Shown: piece by piece, positions 21,771 to 33,183 of the stretch | Position numbering within the stretch: the stretch's first letter is position 1 | Layout of the letters: each line of letters starts with the position of its first letter | Assembly (NCBI GenBank): GCA_945859605.1 | Contig: OX243828.1 | Span: 22,346,609-22,410,608 of the forward strand | Direction of reading: 5' to 3' | Origin: Lumbricus rubellus | Lineage: Eukaryota; Annelida; Clitellata; Crassiclitellata; Lumbricidae | Length of the DNA: 64,000 nucleotides | The notes under the pieces: generated by a model | Seen by the model: only the letters and a program-made list of their open reading frames with translations | Databases searched by the model: none | What the model was told of the DNA's origin: nothing | Made by a program: the position numbers and the translations under genes

Positions 21771-22420
21771 TATATATACATATATGTATGTGTGCATGTA
21801 TGTACTCATGTATTTGTGTGGAAATGCATGTCGATATAGGCCTACGTGTGTCTGGACTGGTGTAGGATATATTCCTTAGAATTTACTATAGCTCTGCAAC
21901 ACTAGGGCTTATAAAAACTACTCCCTGTTTGACTATAGCTATTGAGAATACTAATGACTATCACTGGAGTATAATACGTATCGTGGTATATGCATATATG
22001 TACGGATATGTATATACATGTTCTTGATTCCAAAAGGAATTGGTATATTATATAAAGTTCCAGACAAAATGCGACCAGTGGTCTCCTGGTGATAATTTAG
22101 CTTAGCGGAATGCAGTAACTTGTAGAAATTGGCCCCTGTATCATGTATACAGTGCGCATTATTAATAGCTCACTGACTCCGTGTATATTGTTAACATTTG
22201 CTTACATACTGCAGCGTATCCATGTAGTTCTGTATATAATTCAACAAGTGGGTTTCAACTGAAAACTATTATAGGTGAACAACACAGTTGAGATTCATAA
22301 AAGTAAAGAGTGGGTCTATAAGGTCGTATGCAAGGCGCAATTCTAAAATCCCCATCCACATAACTCATACAAAAACTCATGTGTATGCGTGTATGTAGGC
22401 TATGTATGTACAGTATCTAT
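21771..22420. other. Unassigned sequence
   Basis: Starts with TATG-rich sequence, then about 500 bp without recognisable features. Confidence 0.45.
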
Positions 22421-22630
22421 GAGCACTTGTAATAGCGCCCATTCAAGATTACTACTCAGAGGCGCTCCCGACTACAGCGAGGGCACTCACTGAATACGAG
22501 GTTCACGCCTAAGCGCACGAGCAATTGCGAGTGAAAGACATGCTCAGGGTCCCTACACAGCGGCGGCTTGAGGTGGATTCGAACCGGCAACCTTCCGACT
22601 CCAGAACACCTAACATACCTTTACACCACA
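22421..22630 (-). mobile_element. tRNA-derived SINE, head-to-head with the next copy
   Basis: The minus strand starts GTGTGGTGTAAAGGTATG, has B box GGTTCGAATCCACC and GCTTAGGCGTGAACC, and ends GGGCGCTATTACAAGTGCTC. Together with 22702-22910 it forms an inverted pair separated by about 70 bp. Confidence 0.88.
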
Positions 22631-22701
22631 CAAGCGTGTATATGTATGCAACACAGTGCGCCCGTCTGCATGTATACGTTTGCATCAACAATACACCATA
22701 T

Positions 22702-22910
22702 TGGGGCGCGGTGGTGTAGTGGTGGCATCGTTGCCTTGGAGCCGGAAGGTTCGAGGTTCGAATTCACCTCGCCGCGTAAGGACCTTGGGCAAGTCCTTCA
22801 CTCGCAATTGCTCAGCGCTTCGGCGTGAAACTCAGATGCAGTGTCCGCTCTGCATTCGGGAGCGCCTCTGAGTAGAGTGAGAGCTTGAAGGGGCGCTATA
22901 ACAAGTGCAC
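22702..22910 (+). mobile_element. tRNA-derived SINE, best full-length copy
   Basis: Starts GGGGCGCGGTGGTGTAGTGG. The A-box-like TGGTGTAGTGGTGGC lies at 22712-22726 and the B box GGTTCGAATTC at 22755-22765, which together form an internal RNA polymerase III promoter. The body holds GACCTTGGGCAAGTCCTTCA and CGCTTCGGCGTGAAACTC. The 3' stem-loop GGGAGCGCCTCTGAGTAG ... GGGGCGCTATAACAAGTGCA ends the element. It encodes no protein and would need LINE enzymes to move. Confidence 0.92.
22712..22765 (+). promoter_or_regulatory. Internal pol III promoter (A and B boxes) of the SINE
   Basis: A-box-like TGGTGTAGTGGTGGC and B-box GGTTCGAATTC are about 30-40 bp apart, as in tRNA genes. The B box matches the GGTTCRANNC consensus; the A box is a moderate match. 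Confidence 0.7.
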
Positions 22911-23190
22911 ATAGGCCTACATACCATATCGAACTGCAAACTCGTGTGGAGTCATAGACACGATTGCCGATCGCTCAGGGGTTCATTTAGTTCTCCAAGT
23001 CTCTAGGGGAACTATGGAAGAGTTCAGATGGTAATTTCACTTCGGGTCTTGGACTCAACTTTGGACGAATTCTATGGTGTAAGGCAGCACGAAGCGATTG
23101 CACCGCAGGACTCAATCAAGAATTTAAATCTCATGCAGCATGCATAGATCTATATAATTAGTTCATTTTGCTCGTATACTAGCTGCTACC
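22911..23190. other. Unassigned sequence
   Basis: Nothing recognisable. Confidence 0.4.
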
Positions 23191-23400
23191 ATGAAGAATC
23201 GAGCGTTCTCTGTGGTTGGCCCAGTGGTCTGGAATTGCCTAATTCCTTTTGAGCTACGCCTAACCCTGGTACTCTATACCAGGAGGCTTCCATACTAAGC
23301 TTAAAACGTTTCTTTTGGGTGCACTGGAGTCGGGAGCGCCTCGGAGTAGTTTTTCTTGAAGGGACTTTATGCAAATTAAACGCACCGAATGAATGAATAA
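23191..23400 (+). pseudogene. LINE ORF2 3' end fragment
   Basis: AFSVVGPVVWNCLIPFELR is the conserved C-terminal LINE block (typically FSxxGPxxWNxLP). Then, in a shifted frame, LKTFLLGALESGAP precedes the shared GTCGGGAGCGCCTC motif. The tail ends in (AATG)n (GAATGAATGAATAA). This is a second LINE lineage with the same 3' motif. Confidence 0.75.
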
Positions 23401-23580
23401 TGATATGTTCAGATATTATCATCTGATTGGTGCATGTTAAAAAGTGATTTGCAGGACACGTGCGACGTCGTGCGTCAAATGACTTGAGTGCTGTTACAGT
23501 ACTGTATCTGCAGACTCGAAGTTAATTGTTCGCGCATTAAATTCTGTTGCATGATCGACTTTAGAAAGTCAATGAACCTA

Positions 23581-23800
23581 CGGACACACGCACACACACA
23601 AACACACACACACAAACACTCAAAACACACACACAAACACACAAACACACAAACACAAACACACACATACACACGCACAAACACACAAACGCACAAACGC
23701 ACACACAAACGCACAAACGCTTGGACACACACACACGCACGGACCGGCACACACACGCACGGACCGACACACACACGCACACAAACCCACACACAAGCAC
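23581..23800. repeat. CA microsatellite
   Basis: (CA)n with A and G interruptions, including an internal repeat of CGCACGGACCG. The interval 23801-24250 that follows holds nothing recognisable. Confidence 0.88.
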
Positions 23801-24249
23801 TCTCACACTGTTATCTTTTGCAATTAGCTGCAGAGGAGCCGTATAAAGATGCTTATAGAGATGAACGTTCCACGCTCAATTAACTTTGACGTAGGCCTTT
23901 TGTCTGGTACTACTCAAAGGTTCAACATCAAGTGTGGGCGTACTTAAACAAAACCTCCACTGCAGCAGCTGTAGAACAGTGTGCATTGATTACATTTTTA
24001 TATGGAAACCTTTAAGTGCGGCACTTCGTTTTAGACAAGTCCTATACAAAATGCGCTTCATAACTGTTACCATATAAAAAGCACATTACATTCAGACACA
24101 TACGCAATGACCTGTACTCAGTGTACGGGGTATAACTTACAATCACAATGCGCAATATTCGTACGTGATGATCTGCTATGCCATAAATAACATTTATGCT
24201 ACAAAATAAAAGTTTCGCCACGCGTATTATTATAGACCTATGTATGCAT

Positions 24250-24560
24250 ATTGCCGAGTGTGTATGTGTGAGTGTGCGTGGTGGTGTGTGAGTGTGTGCG
24301 TCCGTGTGTGCGTGTGTATGTTCGGGTGGTTATTTCGATGAGTATGAGGTCCGCTTGTGTGTGTGTGTGTTTATGTGTGCGTGCGTGCGCGCGTGTGTGT
24401 ATGTGTGTGTATGTGTGTGTGTGTGTTTATGTGTGTGTGTGTGTGTTTATGTGTGTGTGTGTGCATGTGTGTGTGTGTGTGTTCAGGTGGTTATTTCGAT
24501 TAGTGTGAGGTCCGCTTGTGTGTGTGTGGTGTGTGTATGTGTGCATGTGAGTGTATGTTT
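24250..24560. repeat. GT microsatellite with a duplicated GGTTATTTCGAT block
   Basis: Two copies of GTGGTTATTTCGAT followed by a GTCCGCTTGTGTGTG segment (24326 and 24487) embedded in (GT)n, so the array has a roughly 161-bp larger unit. Confidence 0.85.
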
Positions 24561-24769
24561 GTGTGTTCCACTGTCACTTGACTCTCGTGTTTTCTCTAAT
24601 CAAAGTTTCATCAAATATTAAGAGTCGCTTTTCCTCCGAAGAGAGATCGAGGCGGAAGTGGCAAAATGAACGCACCCACTCACACACATCGACCAATCAC
24701 CAACACTCGTCTCTCTTCAAGTCTTTAAAATAATGCATAAAAATTGCCATCAGACCCATCAACACAAAC

Positions 24770-25415
24770 CTTGCCACCTCTACGACCTATGACACCACCA
24801 CCACACTCCCCAACACCACCCCCAACACCACCCCCAACACCACCCCTCCTCACAACACCACACCACCCACTTGTCTACAAGTCTGCAAAGTATAAAAACC
24901 ACCATCACATGCATTGCCACCACCACCACCACCACCACCACCACCACCACCAGAAGCCCCACACCATATCTCCTATAGCCACTATCACCAACATGCATCA
25001 TCACCAACACCGTCCATTCGTCTCCTATACATGTAGACGATAAGGAATAAAAACCACAATCATACCCATGACCATCACCACCGCAGCCCCTCCAACACCA
25101 CCACTAACACCAACATCACCATAACAACCACTAACACCACCACCTCTACCACCACCACCACCACCACGCCCACCACGCCTACCACTAAAGCCACCGTCCC
25201 ACCTCGACCACCACCATCACCACCACCCAACACATCACCACCACTAACACCACCACCACCTACCCCCACCACCACTATCACAACCACGAACACCCCCATC
25301 ACCACCTCGACCACCTTCACCACCACGACCACCACTAGCACACCATTACCACCACCATTACCCCAACCACCACCACTAACACCACCCATCGCCACCACCA
25401 CCACCCTCAGGACCA
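24770..25415. repeat. CAC/CCA trinucleotide tract
   Basis: About 640 bp dominated by ACC/CAC triplets, with a (CAC)n core at 24918-24950. Unique-looking islands at 24880-24905 and 25010-25070 share GTCTACAAG/GTCTCCTATACATGTAG-like and AAACCACAATCA-like text. Open on both strands as low-complexity peptide. Confidence 0.85.
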
Positions 25416-25890
25416 CAGCGAGCAAGTGGTGCCCGATATAGAGCCTATAACACAAAGCGCTTATCAATTATTCAGAGCCCGACTTCTGTTCCGTACAGTC
25501 ATTCTAATTAACAGCTAATTACTAATGTACATAGCGAGCCGTCAACGACGTCCGCGCGAACGGCTCTCCGTTTTATACTATACGCATCATTGCGAAAAGT
25601 GTATAAATAAGTGTATAAGCACGGCGCTAAGAGAGGCAGGGGTGCGCATGCATATAAATGGAGCGCTATATAAAAATCAATCTTCGGTGTAACGTATCGG
25701 TGTTTACATAAGTCACGAATGTTCCTTTTTTTCTAATGGAACACATCATCGGCCGCTTGTGGCTTTTTGATATGACAATGAATGAGTCAATGGAAATTCT
25801 ATTATATATATATATATATATATATGCATATACATTATACAACTATTATCATATGTATATATATTATATTTATAATTATATAGCAGGAGT
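25416..25890. other. Unassigned sequence with a possible LINE tail and a TA run
   Basis: GGAGCGCTATATAAAAATCAAT at 25660-25681 resembles the LINE/SINE 3' end but lacks the upstream half of the stem. (TA)n at 25803-25825. Confidence 0.45.
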
Positions 25891-26135
25891 TGGAGAATGA
25901 GGAGGAGGAGAAGGAGAAGATGGAAGAGAAGATAAACGAGAAGGTGGTGGTGATGTTGGTGGTGATGGTGGTGGTGGTGGTCGTGGTCGTGGTGGTGGAA
26001 GAGTAATAGGAGAAGCAAAAGAATTAGAAGTAGGAGGAGGAGGAGGAGGAGGAGAAGGAAGAGAAGGTAAACGTGAAGATGGAGGAGGAGTAATAGGAGA
26101 AGAAGTAGGAGGAGGGAAAGAGAAGTAGGAGTAGA
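25891..26135. repeat. GGA/GAA purine-rich tract with TGG core
   Basis: (GGAGAA)n with a (GGT)n segment at 25945-25995. Non-coding low complexity. Confidence 0.85.
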
Positions 26136-26137
26136 AG

Positions 26138-26445
26138 CATGGGCGTCCTCAGCGGGGCGCAAGGGGGCGCAAGTGCGCCTCTCTGGATTTTTCCCATAGT
26201 TTGCACATAAATTTAGATTTTGGTTGTGATTGTTACAACGCGATTTTCAACGTGATTATCGATTCCTTCTACAAGTTGAACCTAATATCTTTCTTAAGGT
26301 GCATAACGTATATCGGTAGCCAGGCAGCCTATAGGATTCTCTCGTGGTAATACCGAAATTCAAACTGTCACCCATTAAATTTAGACCATGTGACAATAAT
26401 TTAAAAGTTTGCGCCCCCCTAGAAAAATTCCTGCGGACGCCCATG
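26138..26445 (-). mobile_element. hAT-like MITE, CATGGGCGTCC family, 308 bp
   Basis: The ends CATGGGCGTCC and GGACGCCCATG are inverted repeats, with a perfect 8-bp target duplication AGTAGAAG on both sides (26130-26137, 26446-26453). The same family lies in opposite orientation at 37631-37935, with TTTGCGCCCC, ACTGTCACCCATTAAATTTA and GGATTCTCTCGTG in common. GC-rich termini (GGGGCGCAAGGGGGCGCAAG) surround an AT-rich body. No coding capacity. Confidence 0.92.
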
Positions 26446-26587
26446 AGTAGAAGAAGTAGGTAGTGAAGTCCGGACATAGAAGTATAGACGATGTCAGACT
26501 TCGACTCGTAAACTGTTTGTTAAGACGATGATGTTGTGTGAGATGGAATTATGGCCTATTAAAATGAAGGATGCAGATGATGCCAAC

Positions 26588-26669
26588 CATCAAGCAGCAG
26601 CAGCAACAACAACGGCTTCTGCTGCTGCTGCAGGCAATGGGTGAGTGCGTGGGTGCACGGGTGGGGATG

Positions 26670-26718
<49 letters not shown>

Positions 26719-27265
26719 ATGCTGCTGATGCTGATGATGATGTTGCCATTGATGTCTCATCTGTCTGTCTGTCTGTCTCTCTATCTCTGAACCTGTCTGT
26801 TAGTTTTCGTGTGTCTGTCTATCTGATTGTCTGTGTATCTGCATGCTTTGTCTGTCTATGCATCTGTCTGTAGGTGTGTTCATTTGCCTACCATTTTGTG
26901 TGTGTCTGTTTGACTGTTTATTTGACTCTGTATGTCTGTATTTCTGTATGTCTGTTTATCTGGTATGTATATGTGTGTCTGCTTCCATATACCCTTTTGC
27001 GTGTGTCTGTCTGACTGTGTGTTTGACTCTGTATGTCCGTCTGTTTGTCTGTCAGTTATGTGTGTGTGTGTGTGCGTGTGTGTGTGTGTGTTTGTGTGGT
27101 TCTGTCTGTTCAACTGTCCGTTTGTATGTCTGTGATAGGCATTTTGTGACCGAGAGTTCGCGAATGGAAATGATTGCTACCGATGATTCGACATCTTCTG
27201 TCTGTCTGTCCGTCCGTCCGTCCGTACGTCCGTCCGTATGTGTGTCTGTCTATATGTCTGTCTGC
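26588..27265. repeat. CAG/CTG run then TCTG, CCGT and GT microsatellites
   Basis: (CAG)n at 26592-26610, (CTG)n of about 48 bp at 26671-26719, interrupted TCTG at 26760-27050, (GT)n at 27058-27096, (CCGT)n at 27205-27240. Low-complexity frames only. Confidence 0.85.
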
Positions 27266-27492
27266 TGAGCAGTGGGTCGGTCTTCGTCTTAACCCTATCT
27301 GTGCCATGTCGTCTCCTGAGAATTGAGATCTAACGCGCATGTCCATAGTCTCATTATCTTCTCCTCATTCTCGACCGCTTCCTTTTTCACCATCCTTCTT
27401 CTTATTCTTCGCACATTTTCTCCACATCCTCCTCTTCATCTTCTTCTGAATCCTCTGCCTCTTCTCACCCCCCCCCCACACACACACACACA

Positions 27493-27556
<64 letters not shown>

Positions 27557-27740
27557 TGCACATCCGTATGGTTACACAGATTCATGCATACATACTTTCA
27601 TACGTGCAATCGTGCATACGCGCACATGTACTTATGTATTCGTACACATAATTATTTGTCGGATGAAACTGGGCATAAAGTTAAACCTTACCCCTTCCGG
27701 TGCGATTGTCTTCGCGGCATCAGCTGTCGCCACTAACGTA
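27266..27740. repeat. CA and CT dinucleotide runs in otherwise unassigned DNA
   Basis: (CA)n at 27477-27493, (CT)n at 27495-27531, (CA)n at 27532-27556, an A-B-A block. The rest is C/T-rich or unassigned. Confidence 0.75.
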
Positions 27741-27744
27741 CTGT

Positions 27745-28110
27745 ATCTCTTGAAGAGGAACTGGAGGAAGAGGAGGAGGAGGAGGAGGAGGAGGAAGAGG
27801 AGGAAGAGGAGGAGAAAGAGGAGGAAGAGGAGAAGGAGGAGGAAGAAGAGTAGAAGGAGGTGGAGGAAGACGAGGAAAAAGACGAGGGGGAGAAAGAGGA
27901 GGATAAGGAAGAGGTGGAAGAGCGGAGGAGGAAAAGAAAGAGAAAGAGAAGGAAGAGGAGGAAAAGGATGAGAAAGAGGAGAAGGAGGAGAAGGAGGAGA
28001 AAGAGTAGAAGGAGGAGGAGAAGGAGGAAGAAGACGAGGAGAAGGAGGAGAAGGAGGAGAAAAAGGGGAGGAAACGACGAGGAGGAAGAGGAGAAGAAGG
28101 AGGAGGAGGA
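27745..28110. repeat. Purine-rich GGA/GAA tract, ~365 bp
   Basis: More than 95 percent A/G on the + strand with rare T or C. All frames are open as Glu/Arg/Lys-rich (or Ser/Leu/Pro-rich antisense) peptide, so no gene is called. Confidence 0.9.
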
Positions 28111-28869
28111 TGTAGAGGATTGGACATTTAAATTTGGTTCCAGTCGTCATGGGAACGGTCCATCATCACTGCATGCCTATGTATGAACGGCATGGTCCGC
28201 TAACACAGTAGTCGAGAGTTGTCTAGACATTATCATAGGAGGGACACCGCCCTGGAAACGCTGATGAATTACACGCGTCTACACAATTACAATACACGTA
28301 TACATGTATACGGGTTGTTGTTGTTGTTGTTGTTGTTGTTTTCATGAATGGAGTGCAACCGGTTTAAGCTTAGTCTTTTGCACATTCTGCAGACGATAAA
28401 TGGAAGCTAAATGTTGCCTTATAGGCCCTACATTGTACTTACAGGTAACTGCACCACTGCTTGTACATTGGCAGTGCCAGTCCTAGGTCTGATGAATAGA
28501 GGAGGGCGACATTGATCATCAATGACACAGTGTCGTTGCAGACATAAGATAAATACATAAATAGCCTACATTCATTCATTCATTCATTCATTCATTCATC
28601 CGTTCATTCATTCATTCATCCGTTCATTCATTCATCCATTCATTCATCATCACCTCATAGGCACTTTTAAGTAGGCCTATGCCTCGCGAAACGCCTCATT
28701 TATCTAAACAATAGAAACAGGACAGTCTAACCATACATGTAGGAATCGTAGGATTGTAGCTCCATACTATATAATACATTGATATAATTATGACGTGTAG
28801 GACCTAGACTATACATTCAATTTACGACCCATCCATGATTTTTAAGAAGGTGAGTCCTGCTGAGTTTTG
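28111..28869. other. Mostly unassigned; (TTG)n and (ATTC)n runs
   Basis: (GTT)n at 28315-28340 and (ATTC)n with CCGTTC interruptions at 28571-28648. Confidence 0.6.
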
Positions 28870-29072
28870 AGGCGTAATTGCAGAACGCGGGACAGCTAGT
28901 TCAGCGGTTAGGGTCAGGTTCAGCGTCGTGAGGGTCGGTTAGGGTCAGGTTAAGCGTCGTAAGTGTCGGTTAGGGTTAGTGCTAGGATTCGTGTCGTCAT
29001 TAGATACTATAAATACTATACTATACTAAAATCGCTAAAAAAACTAGCGGCCCCGTGTCCTGCAATTACGGC
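28870..29072. mobile_element. MITE with 8-bp duplication and TTAGGG-like internal repeats, 203 bp
   Basis: The ends AGGCGTAATTGCAGAAC and GTCCTGCAATTACGGC are inverted repeats, extended inward by CTAGTT/AACTAG. The flanks GAGTTTTG are identical (28862-28869, 29073-29080). Inside are two 33-bp tandem units, GGTTAGGGTCAGGTT plus AGCGTCGT. The transposase superfamily is unclear; the ends do not start CAG as in hAT elements. Confidence 0.8.
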
Positions 29073-29080
29073 GAGTTTTG

Positions 29081-30180
29081 GCAGAGCAGCAGAATGTTAT
29101 ATGGAATGATTTATAAGCCGAGGTGATGAAACATTTGGCGTTGAACTTGCGACAGACGGTGATTTATGCACAGCCCCTGTGCAGTTGCCAGTAGTTTGCT
29201 ATTTGCGGATGTCTTTGCCTGCGCATGGTTAGAGTCGGTTGCCAGGGGCATTGCTGCTGCATGTGTACATGTAGTTATGAGACGCGGTGTCGATTATAGA
29301 TCAAAAGGGATTCGCTCTCTATATAAGACGTTCGAAAGCATTGGTGTAAAATTAGTTCCACGGAGCATGCACGGATGCATGATACAGTCAGGGAGGGAGT
29401 CGTCATTATTTCTATATTCATCGGTTCTACAATCGCCCTCAAGACGGATCATCGCTGGGGTTTAGTAGCCTATCATGCAGAGTGCGATGATAAATTCAGT
29501 CTTGGTCCCTCAAGTCGTTTTCATCACTCATAATTTTGACCTTTGACTGACCTGCTTGCTCACCATGGGCTACTGCAGGACTTCCTTGACGTTCACTTTC
29601 GAAACGGTCTTCCATCTACATGTAGTCTTTTAGCTTAATGTGGCTCTGCAGCCTACCAGCCGTTTCTTTGCGTCTATAGAAGCAGCGCGAGGCAACGCGC
29701 ACGGCTGTTGATAAAATTGAAAGAACGTGATTTTACGCTGTTCCGAGCACATAATTAAAACCTAAGCTTGTACCAGTTCCATTCTTAAGTGCAAATACTT
29801 GAGTTAAATACCTTTTATTTGACGCATAAAGTATAAATAAATTCCAATAATTGGCGAAGTTATCTGCATGCAAAGTTGGGATATTTATCATGCTGGACCA
29901 CCATGTATTTTAAGCCAGATACAGAGAGGCAGAGGCAGAGGCAGAGATATATAGAGAGACAGACTCTGAGAGAGAATTTAAAATAGTTCCAACTACATGT
30001 AGAAATATAGATGATTGTTTAACCTCTGGTATACACGATGATCATGCATTAAAAGCGACTGCGAAAAACCAATGCAGCAGCTCAGCCATAGCAATGAATA
30101 TTGCTAAAGTAAACAGGTTTCTCATCGGTCTTGTTTAAGTATTCGACAAATGTATTTGATTTGATTGCTCTCATACGAAT
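29081..30180. other. Unassigned sequence
   Basis: A 99-codon frame at 29166-29465 has no recognisable domain and is not called. GAGGCA-rich run at 29920-29975. Confidence 0.4.
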
Positions 30181-30737
30181 TTAATCAGCACAACACTTTC
30201 TTGCCTCCGTATATATATACACATATATATATATATAAATATATATATTATATACTACATAGAGTCTATATCGCGTCATTTGTCTTATCTCAACCTCTGA
30301 TCCTTGGTCCGCGGTCAGCTCTTTAAATTTCATCGGATTCAGGAAGGAGATATATCGGAGGAAAAGCTACATAATGGATTGCGCTCCGGTCTAGATCTAA
30401 TGGTCTGCAGTTTCCTCCGATTGATTCCGTTGATAAATAATCACACTGTAGGGTCCATACGTGCGCGCACAATGCATTTATAGGCCAGAGACAGACGGAC
30501 GGACGGATAGACAAGACAGACGTATAAAATTATTATTATTATTAAAGACAGCGACTGCAGAGGCGAAGTCAGTTAAATTGCTAAGAAAAACAGCGTGAAG
30601 GTGGTGGAGATTGCAAAAAATCAGAAGCGGAAGTTGGATGAACTGGAAGAAGAGAAGAAAGGGAAGAGGAATTAGCGGCCAGGTAAAAGAAAGAGGATTA
30701 AGCAGGAGACGCTTGGGGAAAAGAAAGCTATAGGAAT
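30181..30737. other. TA run and unassigned sequence
   Basis: (TA)n-rich at 30210-30262, short ATT run at 30529-30545, A/G-rich sequence at 30600-30720. No gene. Confidence 0.5.
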
Positions 30738-30908
30738 CATGGGCGGAGTTTAGTTTCCATTCTGGGTGGGGGTAAATCTCATAAAAAGCATACTATTTGG
30801 GGGCTAACCCCGGAAAAGATATCATTTTTATGGTGAAAACCTTAATCTAGGCCTTCTTGGGGGGGGGGGGCTTGAGCCCCCCTTAGCCCCTGATAAACTC
30901 TGCCCATG
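30738..30908. mobile_element. hAT-like MITE, CATGGGCGGAGTTTA family, 171 bp
   Basis: Inverted ends CATGGGCGGAGTTTA and TAAACTCTGCCCATG. Flanks ATAGGAAT and ATAGGGAT (7 of 8). The body shares CCATAAAAATGATATCTTTT (on the complement) and AAGAAGGCC with 49871-50167, a longer member in the opposite orientation. Contains a G12 run. Confidence 0.87.
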
Positions 30909-31980
30909 ATAGGGATGAACGCTGAAGGAGTAGAAGGAGACTGACAGAAAGTCGGACAGAAGAAAGGGAAGAATATAATAGATGAAACTAAAAGAACAAA
31001 ATAATTTTTTTAAATCAGTAATAAAGAAAGAAACAAAGAAAATAAGAAGTAATCAATAAAACATAATATATTGAACAATGTACACAAGACTTCTCCTAGA
31101 CTCCTACCTTGTCGCTATACGATCCGTCGACGCAAACTGAAAACGTTTCCACTTCAGCAAAGACATTCCATCCAAACAATCGTAAACTGTTCGTACACCG
31201 AAACCGTCCTTCACTTGAGTAGCAAAAGAAACCTGTTGACAATAAATGTCTTGCGCCGAAGCCGCGCTTTCCTAATGTACACAGCACTCTGCCATCCCTA
31301 CTTCCACCACCACCATCACCACCACCATCATCATCATCATGGCACCGGTTCTTTGATTGAAACGAGACAGAATAACTGATGATAGTGTCGCATGAACGCC
31401 GATGCCAGTCTCCGCAGCTCGAAAGCAATTCCAATTCGATCGATGCCAGCGAGTGGCAGGTGATGGTGCCGACCCTCTGCCTCCCTCACCACCGCAGATC
31501 AAAGTCCGATCTAAGGACCGACTGATGAACCGATGCCAAGATACAGATAAACCCAACAGTAACGTCAGCCTCAGATTGCCTCGGACTCCATTCGCCTTCT
31601 CAACAGAAACTGAAAAGCTTGAACTAATCACATCCGGATATCATCGCCATCGTCGTCGTCCTCACCCACGTGCCTTCAACACCAAGTCGCCGACGACTGT
31701 GTAAGAAGACCCCGCAGTCCGTCCGTCCTTCCTTCCGTCCGTCCGTCGGTGAAGGCGCCGCTCGAGCGCTCTATCACGGGCGGCGTCGGTGTCGATGTCG
31801 GTGTCGGCGTCGGCGACTCACTCATGCATCGAGCCGTAGACCGCCGCCGCCGCTGCGCCCCCGCGTCGCTCTAATCGACTCTCGTATTATATACGTATAT
31901 CGGACCCTAATTCTCGCAGGGTACTGCTGTTGCAGTCGGATTCGGTGTTGCTGCGCCGATGATAGCATTCGCCGTAGTAG
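30909..31980. other. Unassigned, locally GC-rich sequence
   Basis: 31690-31870 is rich in CpG and in GTCC/GTCG words. Overlapping frames of 100-157 codons on both strands are Arg/Pro/Ser-rich and share no recognisable domain. It could be a 5' exon or promoter of a gene outside the window, but nothing here shows that. Confidence 0.4.
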
Positions 31981-32108
31981 TTTCAGTAGTAGTAGTAGTA
32001 CTAGTAGTAGTGGTAGTAGTAGTGGTAGTGGTAGTAGTAGTGGTAGTGGTAGCAGTAGCAGTAGTAGCAGCAGCAGTAGTAGCAGCAGCAGTAGTGGTAG
32101 TAGTTTCA
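31978..32108. repeat. (AGT)n/(AGC)n trinucleotide tract
   Basis: About 130 bp of AGTAGT, GGTAGT and AGCAGC triplets encoding poly-Ser-like frames. Confidence 0.88.
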
Positions 32109-32735
32109 GTTTAATGGTGTTGTGTAATGAGAAAGGTCATTAACGTCGCCCTCCTCCTTTGTCCAGGCTTTGGACTGGCGCAGTGTCCGAGCTCGAACGG
32201 TGGTGGAGTTTTAGCATCCGCTGTTAAACTTATAACCCCCTCCTTTTTATTTCTGGGTGCAAGTATAGGCCTACGTGGTGTATTGTTCGTGGAACCGACG
32301 AATTCTTAATTCCGCCTATGTGCTGTAGGTCTATAGTCTATACGATTCTTAGTGTCCATGTTTCACGGTTCAGAAGCCAAGTCTACGTCATTCCACGTAG
32401 ACACTTCGCCTTTTTGGTGCTCTCCAGAGATATTAATTTTGTCCATGCACAAGTATAATAGGCTACACCTTCTTTGTTTGGAACCCTGTTCGCTGGCTCC
32501 CTCTGCAGTTCCTCTTGATCTTTCTAACCGCCCACTACCCAGCGTTGCACTCGCGAATAAGTAAGTAAGTAAGTGATTTTAGTCTTTATTACTCCATTTG
32601 CCAACGCGCAATGGGACCACGAGATATAATGCAATAATTGTAGCACATGAGTATAATATATCTTCAGAGGGCGCTATAAAAAGAGCTTATGCATGCATAC
32701 ATGGCATTACATGCATAGGCCTCTACATTCATTTG
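32109..32735. other. Unassigned sequence with an (AAGT)n run
   Basis: (AAGT)n at 32558-32576. GAGGGCGCTATAAAAAGAGC at 32668 looks like a LINE/SINE 3' end without its partner half. Confidence 0.45.
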
Positions 32736-32739
32736 GGGC

Positions 32740-32830
32740 ACTTGAATAAACTGGTTCCCCGCGCTTGGCTTTCGAGCGGCGCTCTAGAAATGGAGATTAC
32801 GATTACGATTACGATTACGATTACAATGTA
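32740..32830 (+). mobile_element. LINE 3' tail, second type, with (ATTACG)n
   Basis: CCCGCGCTTGGCTTTCGAGC then GGCGCTCTAGAAATGGAGATTACG, followed by four ATTACG units. The GCGCTTGGCTTTCGAG head occurs again at 35313 and, inverted, at 47093-47113, which defines a second 3' end family. Confidence 0.7.
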
Positions 32831-33079
32831 ACATTTACATTCTTCATTCCATATCGTTCATTACTCCATGTGTTAGGCTATTTGCTTCTTCTTTAAACCG
32901 TGCAGTACTATACATGTAGGAGAGGTTGTTTGTACTAACACGCAAGGTGTCGATTACAAATTTAGGCCAGCTGCTATCCTTAATGCTATATTATATCGTG
33001 AAACTTTAATGACTTCCTGACGGGTTCTTTTTGGACACGAAACCTGACATATGCCTCTCATCCAACGTCGAAATAAGTC
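32831..33079. other. Unassigned sequence
   Basis: Nothing recognisable. Confidence 0.4.
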
Positions 33080-33095
33080 TGTTGTTGCTGCTGTT

Positions 33096-33126
<31 letters not shown>

Positions 33127-33127
33127 T

Positions 33128-33183
<56 letters not shown>

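Noticed and set aside
22702..22780. Functional tRNA gene
   Set aside because: A and B boxes are present, but the acceptor and anticodon stems do not close and the unit continues into a SINE body.
27720..28186. Glu/Arg-rich and Ser/Leu-rich frames of up to 172 codons
   Set aside because: Products of a purine-rich tract, open on both strands.
28900..28990. Telomere or subtelomere signal
   Set aside because: TTAGGG words are few, interrupted and inside a small MITE, not a telomeric array.
29166..29465. 99-codon frame as a small gene
   Set aside because: No signal peptide, domain or repeat support; typical of chance frames in this base composition.
31402..32143. Possible gene with Arg/Pro/Ser-rich product
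   Set aside because: Overlapping frames on both strands, no domain, and part of it is a triplet repeat; only a GC-rich region can be stated.
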